The position numbers and the translations under genes are program-made. The notes below the pieces were generated by a model. That model was not told where the DNA came from. It saw only the letters and a program-made list of their open reading frames with translations, and ran no database searches. DNA of 64,000 nucleotides from Corylus avellana (lineage: Eukaryota > Streptophyta > Magnoliopsida > Fagales > Betulaceae). How positions within the stretch are numbered: the stretch's first letter is position 1; each line of letters begins with the position of its first letter. Positions 1 to 12,330 of this stretch are shown here, piece after piece. The DNA lies in contig NC_081542.1 of the NCBI RefSeq assembly GCF_901000735.1, positions 28,163,093 through 28,227,092 on the forward strand. The letters are read 5' to 3'.

Positions 1-135
1 ATTCATAGTGCATATGACATAATTTATAATGTTCTTATTCTAAGAATAGCATTTTCAGTTTCCATCAGCATGTAATGACATTTGAGATTTTCTAAATGAT
101 AGGCATTCAGGTCATATAAGCTGATATATACGTAC

Positions 136-3100
136 TTGAAAATATGCTGGAATGCCTCTCAGGACATACTTGCTCTCCACCAGGAAGTTCATCATATGCA
201 GCATCATCAACTGATTCAGTCCGCATAGGCATATAACCAGGATAGGGATCCAAATGAGGAACATACACAAATAAAAGTATTCCAAACAAAACCTACATAA
301 ACAAACAAAAAAAATTGATAATAAGATTATTAATATCTACTTTTATAAGTGAATTTTTATCCCAAAGGAAAGGAAATGCCAGAGTGAAAGTTCACAAGAA
401 GTGGACAGAAGGAAGGCTATTGTCTAGGTCTTTCCAAGGCCCTGTCTTAAGGTTGTACTTTGGGCACTCCACACATATCTATATATAAATGTGTGTGCGT
501 GTATGTGTGTTATTTGTCTTGTGTGCATGTATTATTTGTTTTGTGTGTCTCTGTGTGTGCATTTGCTACATTCTTCATGGACTAGATCTAAGGTATTTTT
601 GATAATTAATTTGATAAGTATTTTCTATTTTTTGTTTGAAAAAGTGTTTTGATGTGACATAATGGGGAGGAGTCTTTTTTTGGTGGGGACCACTTAAGAA
701 AATTGTTTGATTGCCTTTTCAAAGAAACAAATACTGAACACGTTTATTTTGAGAACAGACAAGTAGGTGTAAAGCTAACTTCTTACTTACAAAAAAAAGG
801 TGGTCATGTGACCACCCTCAATGGAGGAAAGGGGTGGCTGCGTGGCCACCCGATCTGGTTGAGTGGCCATGAGGTCACCCCATACCTGTTGCTGTAGCCA
901 CGCTGCCATTCCTCTCCTGCGTTGAGGATGGCCACACAACCACTCTTTTTTAAAATATTTCTATAAGAAGGTGTGAAAAGTTTTCTAACAAGTATTTTGT
1001 GTTTTGAATTGTTTGTTAATGGTTTTGAGAAAGGTGTGTTTTTGGTTTTGAAAACAGGAAAGTGTGTTAAGAGATTACCAAACATATCCCTAATTTGTCA
1101 TTACTCAAGTTGGATGATTAACACACTGGCAAAGCAATTACCAGACCAATTCCAAATACTAACAAGCTCTTAAAGGCAATGCAACTGCAAATTTGGGTTG
1201 AAACAGTAAAAGATAACCATATTGTATAGGCTAAAAAAGAACTAGAGCAACCAACCTGGACGATAACCTCACTGATGTACAAATACAATAGGGACCTGCA
1301 CATAACACATACAACTGTCAGTTGGTCTTGCCCCACAACGACGGTTTAATAATTATACTCCTGGACTCAGATTTTCAAATACACATATCTCTATGTATTT
1401 TGAAAAAAAAATAAGGAGACATTGATCTTCTTCAACCCAATGATTTCATCCGGGCAACAATCTTTTTTTTTTTTTTTTTTATGACAGGGAACCTTGACAA
1501 GGCAGGGCCTTTTGGACCCACCCCTACAGAGTAAACTTCGGACCCATACACCGCACCTCCGAGAGTTTCCCTACACGGATTAGGGTAAATTACTGGCTTT
1601 TACACCAGGGGGTGAGGCCTCAAGGAGGAGTTTGCACCTAGCAAGTCTCGAACCTGGGATCTATGGAATGATAGTCCTTAATACCACAAGCCTCAACCAC
1701 TAGACCAACCCTTGGGGTTGAAAGTACGTGGACGGCAAGATCATTTTCATATGCATTCTTCTAGGTATGTATATCATTGCAGAGCTACTTACATGTTATC
1801 CTGGTCTTTATACTCTACATCCATAATTTTTTTAACAAGAATGGATGTTTGAGTTTCAGCAAGAGATAAGAATAAGAGTTCAAAAGATATAGGAGGAATT
1901 GCATAGAAGTCACTATATATACACATTTTCTAGTCTGTTTCTGCCACAAAGAGAGAGAGAGAGGGTTGTTTGAAAAATAAAAGTCATATTATGTCTAGCC
2001 AAGGAGGTATCAAATTCAAGTAAACGAAGAAACACAAACCTATCATAAAACTCCTTCACTGAAAGAACCAGATTGAGCAATACAGCATCCCCAACTAAAG
2101 CATAAATGACCCCAAATCTGACAAACCATCGAAACTCACGGATGTAGACTTTAGTTTCTACACCAATCAAGACCAGCATAGAGCACCAAGCAAGAGCCTC
2201 AATGAGCAGAGAAACAGTCTGCCAATACAGGTGAAATTAGATAGTTTGAAATTGACTAAGAAATACAGGAAAAATTAAGAAACCTCATATGTGCTTGAAA
2301 TATTCAAGCCTTCTTCAACCAATCTAAGTTTCAATGTATAAGAGCATTATTAGTAGCCTCACCAAATTTTATTCACCAAAATAACCAAAATTACATTTTT
2401 CTCTATTTTAACTACTCACTTTTTTAGAGCACTCCCAACAGCCTCACTATTTTAACAATCAACTTTCACCATTCCTTTTAAATATTATTTTTTAAAGATT
2501 TGTTTACTCTTTCTCTAACTACTAAAGGATGAGGGAGAAACAGAAAAGAAAAAAGAGAAACCATTTTTTATTCAATTGGTGAGTGAACAGTACTCACTAT
2601 TAATAATGAGTGCTGTTCACTCACCTTTTTTTCCATCAAATTGGTGAGGCTGAAAAAGAGAGTTTTTAAGCATTTTCACCAAATTGCCTCACCAAAATAA
2701 CCAAAAAATGGTTTTGGTGAGGCGGCTAATAGTGCTCTAAAGAACCCTAATTAAACTAAAAATCAAACTAAAATCTAATGTATCCAAACATAGGGTGAGT
2801 GGTTTGAGATTATTTAGATTCGCTTAAATATTTTGGATATAACAGCTAGAAATCTTCTTATAAGCAACTTTGATTATGGGCTGAAATTCAAGATTACATT
2901 TGAGAGTCCATGCCCAATGCCCTGTTTTTTCCTTTTCCTCTACTTAGCAGGTAATAACCAACTAACCATTCCTTTCAATGGTACAAGAGGTATCTTATCA
3001 TAATCATTTTAGTACATCACATTTTCTTATAAGTCAATGTGAATAGATAAGAGTGGTGTATGGTGGCTCTAGGGAAGATTCTGACTTTAGATAAACTGAG

Positions 3101-5952
3101 GAAAAGGAATGTCATAGTGATGGAATGGTGTATTAGTGTTGTATGCGTAAAAGGAACAGGGAATCCATAGATCATCTTCTTCTCCATAGCGAAGTGGCCA
3201 GAGAATTATGGACTTCGATTTTTCGCCTATTCGAAGTAGAATGGGTCATGCCTAGAAGGGTGATAGAGTTGTTGGCTTGTTGGAGAGGTCAATTGAGAAG
3301 TTGTACGATTTTAGACGCTTGGAGGATGTACCCTTTGTACTTGATGTGGTGCATATGGACAGAACGGAATGCAAGGTGCTTTGAGGATCGATAGATTTCA
3401 GTGAAAGAGCAAAAGAAGATCATGGCCAAATCGCTTTAGACATGGACAAGGGCGTATAATATCTCACTAACATTTTCTGAATTTGTGGGTTTTTATTCTT
3501 CTTTTTCTTCTTAAAAGGGTTTTCTCTTGTATACTTCATGTGTACTTGAGTTGCATAGCCTTTGTCACAATTGAAGAAGTTTCACGGAAACTTTATAACC
3601 TTATTCAGACTCCATTCAGGCCATATGCCTTCATGGTGAGAGTGAGAATCAAAGACTTTGACTAGGCTTTAGACTTACCAGTTAAGACTTTATCCAGAAA
3701 GTGGACTTAACTTCCTGGTCTTGTGAGTTAAAGGTATTTGTTATTTTTTGAATTGTTGTATTCCCAAAAAATTAGATATGGAGTTGAGGATAAAATTTGT
3801 AGGGATCCTTCAAAAAAGAAGATCTTTGAAGTGAAGTCTTATTTATTATTAGGTTCTATCTACTCAGGCACAGGCATTTGGTCCTTGGAAGAGTATTTGG
3901 AAGGTGAAGGCTCCCCCGAGAGTGGCTTTTTTTGTGAGAATGGCGACTCTAGGAAAAATTCTAACTTTGGACAATTACAGGAGAGGAATATTATGGTGAT
4001 GGAGTGGTGTTACATGTGTAAACAATGTAGAGAGTCCATTGACCATTTATTCCTACATTGTGAGGTGGCAACCGAGATATGGAAAATGTTTCTTTCTTCA
4101 ACTCTTTGGTGTTGATTGGGTTATGCCATGCAGGGTTAGTGATTGCTTAGGGAGTTGGAGGAGACAGTTGGGTAATCTGCTCGTTTTGCACATATGGAGG
4201 ATGATTCCATTATGTGTGATATGGTGTCACTGGCGAGAACGGAATACACAAAGCTTTGAGGATGGTGAGAGTGGCTTGGTCGAGTTAAAGAAGTTGCTGT
4301 TACATACTATGTTTTCATGGAGAGTGACTTGGTCTAATTCGCATGTGTATATGTTTTCTAATTTTTTAGTGTTATGTGCTTCCTTTTCTAATTAGTAGGG
4401 GTTTTCTTGTATACTTCCTGTATACATAGGTTACGCTCCTCTGTGCATTTTTTTAATAAACATTATTTATCAAAAAAAAAAGGTATATGTATGTGAAGGT
4501 TCAATTAAAATGCATCAAATGGACTTTTTAAGAAGCAATTGTTTAACAAGTGCCTTTCCTGCTTCATCCTATGGTGCCCAATCTATAGGTCGAACCTCAT
4601 TTGCTAGTGCTTAAAGCCACTGGTTCCTTTCCATTGTGATAATTTCAATTCATCAAAACTTGGAATTCACCTATTTCAATAAGCATGCATCACCTTACAA
4701 CACCTAGACATGTTACCTCCAACCAGGGAAATAGTAACAGTGACAGACAACTTGAATAGAAGCAATAGACTTGGTATTCAATGTCAGATTCTTCCCCAGT
4801 TTTCTTTTTCCTTCTGAGAAGTAAATCTTCCCCTATTTCTTTATTTGCTGATAGTTCATTCGACAATGAGAGTAGTAACACAAGAAAATTTGATTTCTTA
4901 TTGTCTATAACAAATCAAATTCTGAAGAAATTGTGTAAAGAATTCACAGCATCCCTTGGTGTCTCAATTAAAAGCCAAATTTTATAGAGCCAACTTTAGC
5001 AGAATTCATTCTCTAATTAGGAGGGGGGAAATACTAGAACTTTCGAAGAATTCCATTCTTCTAACTATAAATTCCCTTGTAATCATTTTTACCTAAAGTA
5101 ATTATGAAAAAAGAAAATACTAATCATCGTTATCAATCTCAAAGTGTCCAATGTCTCAGCCTGTAAGATGTTAAAGAAACTGTTAAGGAAACAAGTGAAA
5201 AGTTTAAGCAAGCCGAATAAAATAATTATGCATTTATAGAACCTTCAACATTGCTTATCAGGAAAAAAACAAATTTTAAAAAACAGTAGAATTAAGAAGA
5301 AAAAAAAAAGTTTTTGATGTCATTTTACATATATGACACATTTAAAAACTTAATGCCTCAATAGCAAAAATTAACCCAGAAACAAAAGGTAAGAGATAAT
5401 GATTTCTTTATCTAAAAGAAATACCCACAAACAATTTGATTTGTCTTCACTAGAAAACAGATTAGGCTTCATGGCACCCCTAATATAGATGCAAGTTGAT
5501 GAATACACTTGCATTTAAATTGCATATTTTGTGTATGCCAAATAGGAGAGGCATGTGAAACAATAAAAGGATTAAAAACAAAGATTCAAGCCATTAAACA
5601 ATCAAAAAAATGAACTCACCTCAAATGGCGCAACTCCAGTCTGCCCATCCAAATTTAAGACCGAAATTCCCATGATTAATCTAAATAAAGGCTCAGCAGT
5701 GCAATAAGCAGCCAATAAACCCAGCACATAGTTATAAAACTTGGACCTCAGACAGAACCTCTTGACATTGAAATCCTTCTTGATTCGCCATACCCTGTAG
5801 CAGCACAGACCCAGAACAACCAAATGAGAAATGCAGACGACTAGAGTGTCAACTGCACATGGCGTGTATGCACCAAATGCATTCTCCACTGCTCTTGCCC
5901 ACACCCCATTTGCCACCGGCCGACAATACCAAAGCAATGGCTCGAAAGCCAT
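136..5952 (-). CDS. ABCC2: ABC transporter C family member 2/1-like, 5' part (exons 1-4 of coding sequence)
   Basis: This is the N-terminal part of a plant full-length MRP-type ABC transporter. From family knowledge, these sit in the vacuolar membrane and pump glutathione conjugates and phytochelatin-metal complexes. Coding exons on the minus strand are 5952-5620 (111 codons), 2218-2040, 1295-1256 and 292-136. Each junction has GT/AG and the phases fit (0, 2, 0, 1). The peptide starts [10 protein letters not shown], runs through [17 protein letters not shown] and AEPLFRL, continues as [14 protein letters not shown] and [10 protein letters not shown], and ends DPYPGYMP...[12 protein letters not shown]. 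That matches residues 1 to about 236 of the roughly 1,620-residue ABCC1/ABCC2 proteins. Five hydrophobic segments form the TMD0 domain. The ATG is chosen because the family N-terminus begins there. The transmembrane core and both nucleotide-binding domains lie left of the window. Member 2 versus member 1 cannot be decided here. Confidence 0.93.
796..955. repeat. GC-rich, partly self-complementary repeat in ABCC intron
   Basis: Inside the intron between coding exons 3 and 4. The stretch is much richer in GC than its surroundings and contains repeated GGTGGTCA/TGACCACC, GGTGGC/GCCACC and GGCCACxxAACCAC motifs that can fold back. It ends in T-rich DNA. It resembles the GC-rich 'gtggccac' block seen at 12235-12330 and 17570-17660. 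No TSD was recognised. Confidence 0.4.
1463..1720 (-). mobile_element. tRNA-derived SINE
   Basis: Read on the minus strand, the head has a Pol III box A, TGGTCTAGTGGTTGAGG (1707-1691), and a box B, GGTTCGAGACTTG (1654-1642). They are spaced as in tRNA genes. A body of about 160 bp and an 18-bp poly(A) follow (poly-T at 1463-1480 on the plus strand). This is the layout of plant tRNA-derived SINEs. It lies in the ABCC intron between coding exons 2 and 3, in the same orientation as the gene. I found no convincing target-site duplication, so the 5' end is approximate. Confidence 0.8.
2342..2737. mobile_element. Tourist/Harbinger-like MITE
   Basis: The termini are inverted repeats: GAGCATTATTAGTAGCCTC at the left and the complement of GGCGGCTAATAGTGCTC at the right. 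The element is flanked by the trinucleotide TAA on both sides (2339-2341 and 2738-2740), the 3-bp TSD of PIF/Harbinger elements. An internal second copy of the terminal motif starts near 2428. It lies in the large intron between ABCC coding exons 1 and 2. It belongs to the same family as 26568-27240. Confidence 0.8.
3045..3590 (+). mobile_element. LINE 3' fragment (RT zinc-binding domain)
   Basis: The frame at 3143-3394 reads [17 protein letters not shown]...EWVMPRRV...[15 protein letters not shown], the zf-RVT domain at the C-terminus of plant LINE ORF2. A LINE-type 3' tail follows with GTATACTTC and GTGTAC near 3529-3545, but it decays before a poly(A). The copy is 5'-truncated, broken and antisense to the host ABCC gene. 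Confidence 0.8.
3730..4485 (+). mobile_element. LINE 3' fragment with complete tail
   Basis: A degenerate ORF2 end spans two frames. It reads [12 protein letters not shown], then [13 protein letters not shown], then DWVMPCRV and [14 protein letters not shown]. Next come the tail signature CTTGTATACTTCCTGTATAC (from about 4407), AATAAAC and a poly(A) run ending near 4481. The full chain of zf-RVT, tail and poly(A) identifies a 5'-truncated non-LTR retrotransposon in the ABCC intron. Confidence 0.85.
4486..5619. other. ABCC intron, remainder
   Basis: AT-rich intronic sequence between the LINE poly(A) and coding exon 1. Scattered poly-A/T runs, no coding frame with recognisable similarity, no structured repeat noticed. 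Confidence 0.7.
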
Positions 5953-6091
5953 TTTTGTTTTATCACTCCACCACCAGGAAAAGCTCTTTGCTTAAAAGCA
6001 CATAATCCACAATACTCTCCTTTTCCAAATGGATTTGTCTTTCACAACTTATATGACTTTGATGCTTCTAAGTTTCCACACTAAGCTATTC
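5953..6091 (-). other. ABCC gene, second 5' UTR exon
   Basis: On the minus strand a pyrimidine-rich acceptor ending TTATTGCAG lies just above 6091, and the sequence from there to the ATG at 5952 has no intron signal. I infer a 139-bp non-coding leader portion directly joined to coding exon 1. RNA data would be needed to confirm it. Confidence 0.55.
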
Positions 6092-6905
6092 CTGCAATAA
6101 GATTAAAACATTTTCAGCCTCAAAGGAAAGAACAGCAATCAAATTAACCAATTCCCCTACACAATTTATCAAAACAAACATGAATTAAATCATGAATATT
6201 AGAATTTCAATTCAAAGAAAATGAAACGGTCAGACTTTCCACCGGCGTCTTAATCTGAAAAGTCAAAAATAACCGGACGATTACCTCGTTTCTCACTCCA
6301 ATCAATTATGAAGATGGAAAATTAATACCTCACACTAAAAGTCAACAAAAACTTCTGTTATCTTGTTTCCCAAATTTCAAATCTGTAAACCCCTTTATTC
6401 TAGCTCATTTTCCCAGTCGCCAAACGGAGCATTAAACCCAAAAAAAAAAAAAAAAAAACAGAAATGATAACTTCAAAAAATTTATTCCTTTTCGGACCAC
6501 TACAACAGAAACAGAAGTCAAACAAACAAACAGAAAACTACAGCTCATGAAAATGCACAGTAAATACATAGTAAAAAACTTCACACAAAAACTAAAAACA
6601 AAATTAAAATCTACACCTATTCATGTAAAGCTAAATTTAGAAAGAAAAAGAAAACACAAGAAATACGGAATAAAAGCAACAAGAATACCTATTGCTTTTA
6701 CACTCCGGACCAACTCTGACACAAGCCAAACAACGCAAACCCACAAAACAAACAAAAAGGAAAAAGCAATACACTTCGCCCCAGTCCACGATTTTCCAAG
6801 ATCAAAAGGGAAAAGGCATACGAACAAAAAGCTCTGTTCACGTCCGTTTAGAAAAGTTCCAGCGAAAGAGCAAAGGAGAAAGCGAATAATAAGCAGCTGC
6901 TTTAC

Positions 6906-7045
6906 CTGCTTTCCCTGAAGCCGAGCAATGGTGATGTAGAGCAGAGGGAATCGGAATTTGGAATGGATTCTCACTGCGCCAAAACGCTAGTGGAGAATCG
7001 GAAAGACGACGTTGTTGGTATTTGTTAGCCGGACAAAAGTCCCAC
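6906..7045 (-). other. ABCC gene, first 5' UTR exon (transcription start approximate)
   Basis: A strong donor (GCAG|GTAAAG on the minus strand) ends this presumed leader exon at 6906. Base composition is clearly higher in GC than the flanking introns, as is common for first exons. The 5' end is not defined by the sequence; about 7045 is a guess. The resulting leader intron is 6905-6092 (814 bp), and the ORF-like stretches in it are not coding. Confidence 0.45.
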
Positions 7046-7049
7046 AATC

Positions 7050-9290
7050 TGTAGGGACGTGCTGTCAGTATCTTTCGTCACCGCTTACGATGAAAAAATA
7101 AATTGGACTATTTATTTTTTTTATTCGTTTATTTTATTTATATATTTATTTATAGGCTATGATCCAAAGGTAATTTATGGGGGCCAGGAATTCTGGAGAG
7201 TTTGAGAAGGGGGATTTTTTCAGATTTTGCGTTTGTCTTGCAGTAAATAATGTGAAGAAGGATGGGTTGGTGAGGGCAGGGTTGTCTTTTTGCTTTTTGT
7301 GGCCAATAGTGGTTGATGATTTTGTGTGAAAAAGTTAATTTTTTAAAAAAAAAAAAATTTACTAAAATGATTAGTTAATCATTTATTTTAAGTCTCTTTC
7401 TCGTTGCTTTGCTTCAGCTTTTGAAAATTGTGTCATTATGGCATTTTTTTACATGTGGCTTTTAATGGTGGGCGGCGCCCGACGGTGGGCAGCCATTGAG
7501 TGTATAATTATGTCAATAAAACAGTTTTTTTTTTTTTTTTTAATAAAAAAAAGCCATTGTTTTGTCACGTGTTCCATTACTAATAAAATAATAATAATAA
7601 TGGGACACATGGTAGAACAATGACCCTTAAATAAAAAATGAACAGTCTAGATCTAAAATTTCAGAAACTAAAATTCTTCTAAGAGTTCCAGTGGATCCAG
7701 ATCCTATTGATAAAGCTTGCTTTTGATATTGTGTCTTGGTCTGATTGAGATTTTTAGTAATTTGTTAGTAGTTTATAAGATAACCCAAAATTTATTTGGA
7801 CAAATAAATCTCATATAGATTGTCTCACAATTTGTTGGAAATCTCAATTTGCGTGGAAAACATTTTTAGTAGCGTGTTGCATTACGACATTGCAACATGT
7901 TAAAAATAGGAAAAAGTCTGCGTACATATCTTCTTAAAACTATTATTTAATTGACAATATTTCACGTAAATTTTCAATTGAGATAATGTCGCCCTCAAAC
8001 TACCAAAAAGTTTTTAATGTCCCCTTCAAGATAACTTTAAACTATCTACAACACAACCTTTGGTTAAAAAAAAAAAAAAAATTGATGACATTTAGCATAA
8101 AAAGACTTTGGTTAAATCTGAGCCCTTGAATTTATTTTTATAGAAGATGTGTTGTAGTTATAAGCCAAATCCTTTAAACTATGGATAGCCTAAGTATCAC
8201 TATAGTAACATACTCAACTCTCGAAAGAAAACAAAAATGTTAAGATTCAAGAGCTAATTATGTACATGGAACAACGTCACATAGGTACATTGTACATGAG
8301 AAGTACCGATATTTCATTCCGTTGTACTATATTATGTTAGAGTAATTTTTTTCATCACCCCCACGATTCCCATTTCATCCACCAAAGCTTACGTGACGCG
8401 ATTCTTCCAATAAGAAAACTAATCTTTATACATTAAATATTATGAGAGACAACGTCACATAGATTTTGATAAGATTGTTAACAAGTATAGAATGTGTTTT
8501 CCTATATGATCATCTTAACTGCCAATTAAGTTTTACTAATCAACAATGTGTAGAAGATTTCTCTAGGTGAATTAAAACAAAAAAAAAACACACACACACG
8601 TACGTATTTTTGTGGTTATGTTTGTTACCATCAACCGAGTACTGAGGGTCATGTTATCCCAGTAGGGGCTCATGTTGAAACTGTCTCTTAGCCTTTTTTA
8701 GTGGTATCAGTTTTTTTGATGTATCAAATCATTTATTTAACCAATTTTCATCCTTAGGATGGCGTTGTTTCATTTGTATTTTTTGCGTTTTTTTCTTTTT
8801 TTCAGATTATAAGAGTATGGACCACATTGAGATTTCGATTTCAGTGGATGGATGTCTATTAATTGAGAGGGGATTGGAGCGGCCCCTCACAATCTGACTC
8901 TTTCATTTTATCTTGGAAGTATCACTTTTTCATGGGGATTCCTTTGTACTCTACTCTCCCACACAGCGGGAGTAAACTTTTACTCTATCACCGACATACC
9001 TAAATTTGTTTTTAATTTTTTTGACATTTTTATGAGTAACGTGATTTAAGTGAATCTTATTTATTATTTTTAAAATTATTTAAAACATATAACGTTAATG
9101 GGTATAAAATGAATATTAAGAGTAATATTATTACCAAAAAAAAAAAAATGAGGTTATCTAAATTTTAATGAACTTGAGGTTCTTTTTGCCTTTTTTTTTT
9201 TAAAAAAAAAATAATAATAATAATTTTAATGATTTTTTTTCCTATTTTTTTATTAAATTTTTTTTAATAAAAAAAAAACTTGTGGTTATC
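7050..9290. other. Upstream/intergenic region of the ABCC gene
   Basis: Very AT-rich with many homopolymer tracts. No ORF of plausible length or recognised domain on either strand. The ABCC promoter should lie at the left end, but I see no TATA box or motif that I would defend. Nothing else recognised. Confidence 0.6.
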
Positions 9291-9576
9291 TAAATAAATT
9301 TTGTTTATAAATTTAAGGTATTTTTTTTTATTTTATATATTTAAAAAAGCACATGTATTGCATCATTGCATGTGATCAATATTCCATCCCTTTTAATAAC
9401 CTTGGCAAATGGAAAGAATTTTTCGTAAACGATGGATAATGCGTAAATAAATAATTTTTTAGAGGTTAAAGTGTAAAATAATGACCTTCCATTTGGTTGA
9501 TCTTAATCTTTTAGACTTTTACCTCTGGTTGCTCATAAATAATTAATGAAAAGTTGTGTAATATTATTAACATTAC

Positions 9577-9963
9577 GAGGAATGATAGGGACCCAACTTT
9601 TTTGTCAACAAAAGTCAACTTTTGCCTTATTTATTTTTAAAAAATAAAATAAAATAAAAAATGGAAAAAATGTTTGAAGCAACCCTATCTATTTTTTGTC
9701 TTTCTTTTATTTGGTATTTTTTTAAAAATGAAAATTGGTATTTTTTTCATAATAATGTCATTTTTTTCAAGAAAATATCATTATTATGAAGAAAAATACT
9801 ATTTTTCATTTTTAAAAAAATATTAAATAAAAGAAAGGCAAAAAATAGATAGGGTTGCTTCAGACATTTTTTTCATTTTTCATTTTGTTTTTTTTAGAAA
9901 AAAAAATAAAGGGTAAAAGTTGGACTTTTGTTGGGCAAAAAAGTTGGGCCTTTAGCATTTCTC
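9577..9963. mobile_element. Foldback MITE, copy 1 of an inverted pair
   Basis: The element starts GAGGAATGATAGGGACCCAAC and ends with the complement of GAGAAATGCTAAAGGCCCAAC. Both halves pair along most of their length: 'gcaaccctatctattttttg' is mirrored by 'caaaaaatagatagggttgc'. It is an almost full-length reverse complement of 10145-10533. The 9 bp to its right, TTATTAAAG (9964-9972), are the complement of the 9 bp to the right of copy 2. Confidence 0.8.
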
Positions 9964-10144
9964 TTATTAAAGACCTTAGGATTTTTCATAAAATAGATTA
10001 AACAGAGCTTTGTTTTTTTTTTTGGGGATGAATAAAATATAAAGGAAGATTGTAAAAGAATATATACCGACAGACTTGATGCACACGAAAAGATGTATTG
10101 ATTATCTTAATAGGAAAAAGCTTTCGATTATCTTATTACAAGAA

Positions 10145-10533
10145 GAGAAATGCTAAAGGCCCAACTTTTTTGCCCAACAAAAGTCCAACTTTTACCCTTT
10201 ATTTTTTTTTCTAAAAAAAACAAAATGAAAAATGAAAAAAATGTCTGAAGCAACCCTATCTATTTTTTGCCTTTCTTTTATTTAGTATTTTTTTTAAAAT
10301 GAAAAATAGTATTTTTCTTCATAATAATGACATTTTCTTGAAAAAAATGACATTATTATGAAAAAAATACCAATTTTCATTTTTAAAAAAATACCAAATA
10401 AAAGAAAGACAAAAAATAGATAGGGTTGCTTCAAACATTTTTTCCATTTTTTATTTTATTTTATTTTTTAAAAATAAATAAGACAAAAGTTGGACTTTTG
10501 TTGGGCAAAAAAGTTGGGTCCCTATCATTCCTC
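10145..10533. mobile_element. Foldback MITE, copy 2 of an inverted pair
   Basis: Reverse-complement copy of 9577-9963. It starts GAGAAATGCTAAAGG and ends CCTATCATTCCTC. It is followed by CTTTAATAA (10534-10542), which is present once and uninterrupted at 14580-14588 in the next contig. The 9-bp duplication and long terminal inverted repeats suggest a Mutator-type MITE, though the superfamily is inferred. Confidence 0.8.
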
Positions 10534-10797
10534 CTTTAATAATATTACTTATATTATTCGATTGAATATTGAAATAAACTACCAGTACAATGCATACAAA
10601 ATAATATTATTTTTGTAGACAATTTCAATGATATTATGTGTGTATTTTAATATTATTAATCTAGATATTGTTTGCTTTATTTAATTCTGACATAGCAAGA
10701 TTATTCTATATATTATAGAACCAAATTTTTGACCAACTTTTTATTTCTACCAAGACCAGCTGGGTTGGCGTGTAGCACTTTCACTACTATATATTAT
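10534..10797 (+). repeat. Direct repeat X, first copy (near-identical to 14580-14840)
   Basis: About 260 bp starting CTTTAATAATATTACTTATA and ending at a TA-rich run ('tttcactactatatat'). It matches 14580-14840 with one mismatch that I could find (TATATATTA versus TATACATTA). It lies directly left of the first scaffold gap. An overlap between neighbouring contigs, or an allelic duplicate, is the simplest reading. Confidence 0.85.
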
Positions 10798-10831
10798 ATT
10801 TGGAGCATATATACCAACATCAATATTTAGT

Positions 10832-10931
10832 NNNNNNNNNNNNNNNNNNNNNNNNNNNNNNNNNNNNNNNNNNNNNNNNNNNNNNNNNNNNNNNNNNNNN
10901 NNNNNNNNNNNNNNNNNNNNNNNNNNNNNNN
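10832..10931. other. Assembly gap (100 N)
   Basis: Exactly 100 N, the convention for a gap of unknown length. Any ORF drawn across it is meaningless. Confidence 0.99.
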
Positions 10932-12234
10932 TTTTTATTTACAAAAAAATGTACCAAAATATCAACCCAAAAAAAAAAGAAAAAAGATAGTGAAATGGAT
11001 GTATCACATATCTAATTTCTCATAAAAGAGCTCAAATCGGAAAAAAGTTCAAGTACCGGTGCTAGGTAACCGACAAAATAATATTTGTTAGAATATATTA
11101 TTTCTTTTGTTAAAATATTTTATATTTTCTTTGTAATGTAGGGTTTATTTCTTTTAGGGTTTATTTTGAGTTTTTTCCTCACTACTTATTAGTCATTGTC
11201 TCTCTATAAATAGAGATTTATGTATTAATTTAAGAATAATTCAACAAATATAAGATGCAGTAAATATACAAGATATACCCCATACATTTCTTTCCGCTTC
11301 CCCCCTCTCGTCCTTCTCTTTTTTATTTTATTATTTGTCTCTTTTTTATTTTATTATTTGTTGGTTGTTACTGTCTATCAATCATATATGGTGAAGTAGA
11401 AAGGTGATGTTCTGAGAGTGTAAGTTTGAGCCACAAAAAAAAAAAAAAAAAAAAAAAAAATTGGCGTGGATAAAGAGCAAGAAAAAGTGAGTGGAGATTA
11501 TCTGATTGATAAAATGATGACACGGAAGTCTATCAATTACATTACCACCAAAACAATCGACAAAATTACCACTCACCATTCTGTCTCATCCATATGATTC
11601 TTTTGTTGTTGATGGTCCATGTCTTGTCTCTCTGTCTCTCTCATTTTTAAAAATTTATTCTCTATTTTACTTTAAAAAAATCGCATTTTTGTATTTTAAC
11701 TATCTTTTTTTTTAAAAAAAAAAGAAAAAAGTATTTACATCATACTCTTCAAACTAAGAATCTACTTTCATGCTTCTGTTTAAATATTTTTTAAAGATTT
11801 ATTTATTCATGTGAGAAGAGAAAATGCCAACCTTTTAATGTTTTTTTTTTTTATTTAAAAATAAATAAATAAATAATTAGAGAATGACAGTGCTCTGTGC
11901 TCCCCAGAATTTCCGTCTAATAAGAAGTAATGTAATGAAGAAGTTTGTAATTAAATGGAAAATCAAAGAGGAAGATGAAAAAATAAATAAATAGACTTAT
12001 GTTCACTATTATAAAAGAGTTTGATAGGACTACATTGTACTCTTATTGCTTATGATTGTGTGCAATACTTTATTTATAAAGCTTACAAATTATTTGAATA
12101 ATTTCAAATGTAATCTAGTCCTAAACAAATCCCTTCACTTATGATAAACAAATCTTCATTTATCATAAAATATTTTCATTTTTATCATATACTCTAACTT
12201 TCTCCTAAACTTAAGGTGTAAGTTTGTGGGTTTG

Positions 12235-12330
12235 ATTTGCTTGGGGTGGTTGCTCTGGCCACCCCAGTATTAGGGGTAGCTAGTCTGCCATCCCCCAGTG
12301 GTAGGGGGTTGTTGCCCCTCCCCCTTTATG
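12235..12330. repeat. GC-rich block (inverted partner at 17570-17660)
   Basis: GGTGGTTGCTCTGGCCACCCCAG... followed by a run of C/G-rich words (GCCATCCCCCAG, GGGGGTTGTTGCCCC) and then AT-rich DNA. It stands out from its AT-rich surroundings and resembles the ABCC-intron block at 796-955. It may be part of an old transposon; no termini found. Confidence 0.4.

Larger units (their letters stand above)
9290..10800. repeat. Left portion of a segmental duplication (copy 1)
   Basis: The stretch from about 9337 (AAAAAAGCACATGTATTGCA...ATGTGATCAATATT, then 'accttggcaaatgg', 'agaggttaaagtgtaa', 'aatgaccttccatttggttgat') matches 23606-23900 in the same order and orientation, with substitutions and indels. 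It holds the MITE pair 9577-9963 and 10145-10533, which copy 2 lacks. Confidence 0.7.

Noticed and set aside
6547..6974. Overlapping ORFs of about 120 codons on both strands upstream of the ABCC start
   Set aside because: They lie in the inferred 5' UTR intron and are low-complexity (Lys/Thr or Leu/Phe rich) with no similarity recognised.
10800..11015. Open frame across the N gap (also at 14233-14554, 19017-19244, 20842-21244)
   Set aside because: The frames exist only because N codons are read as X. Gap length is arbitrary and the flanks are unrelated.
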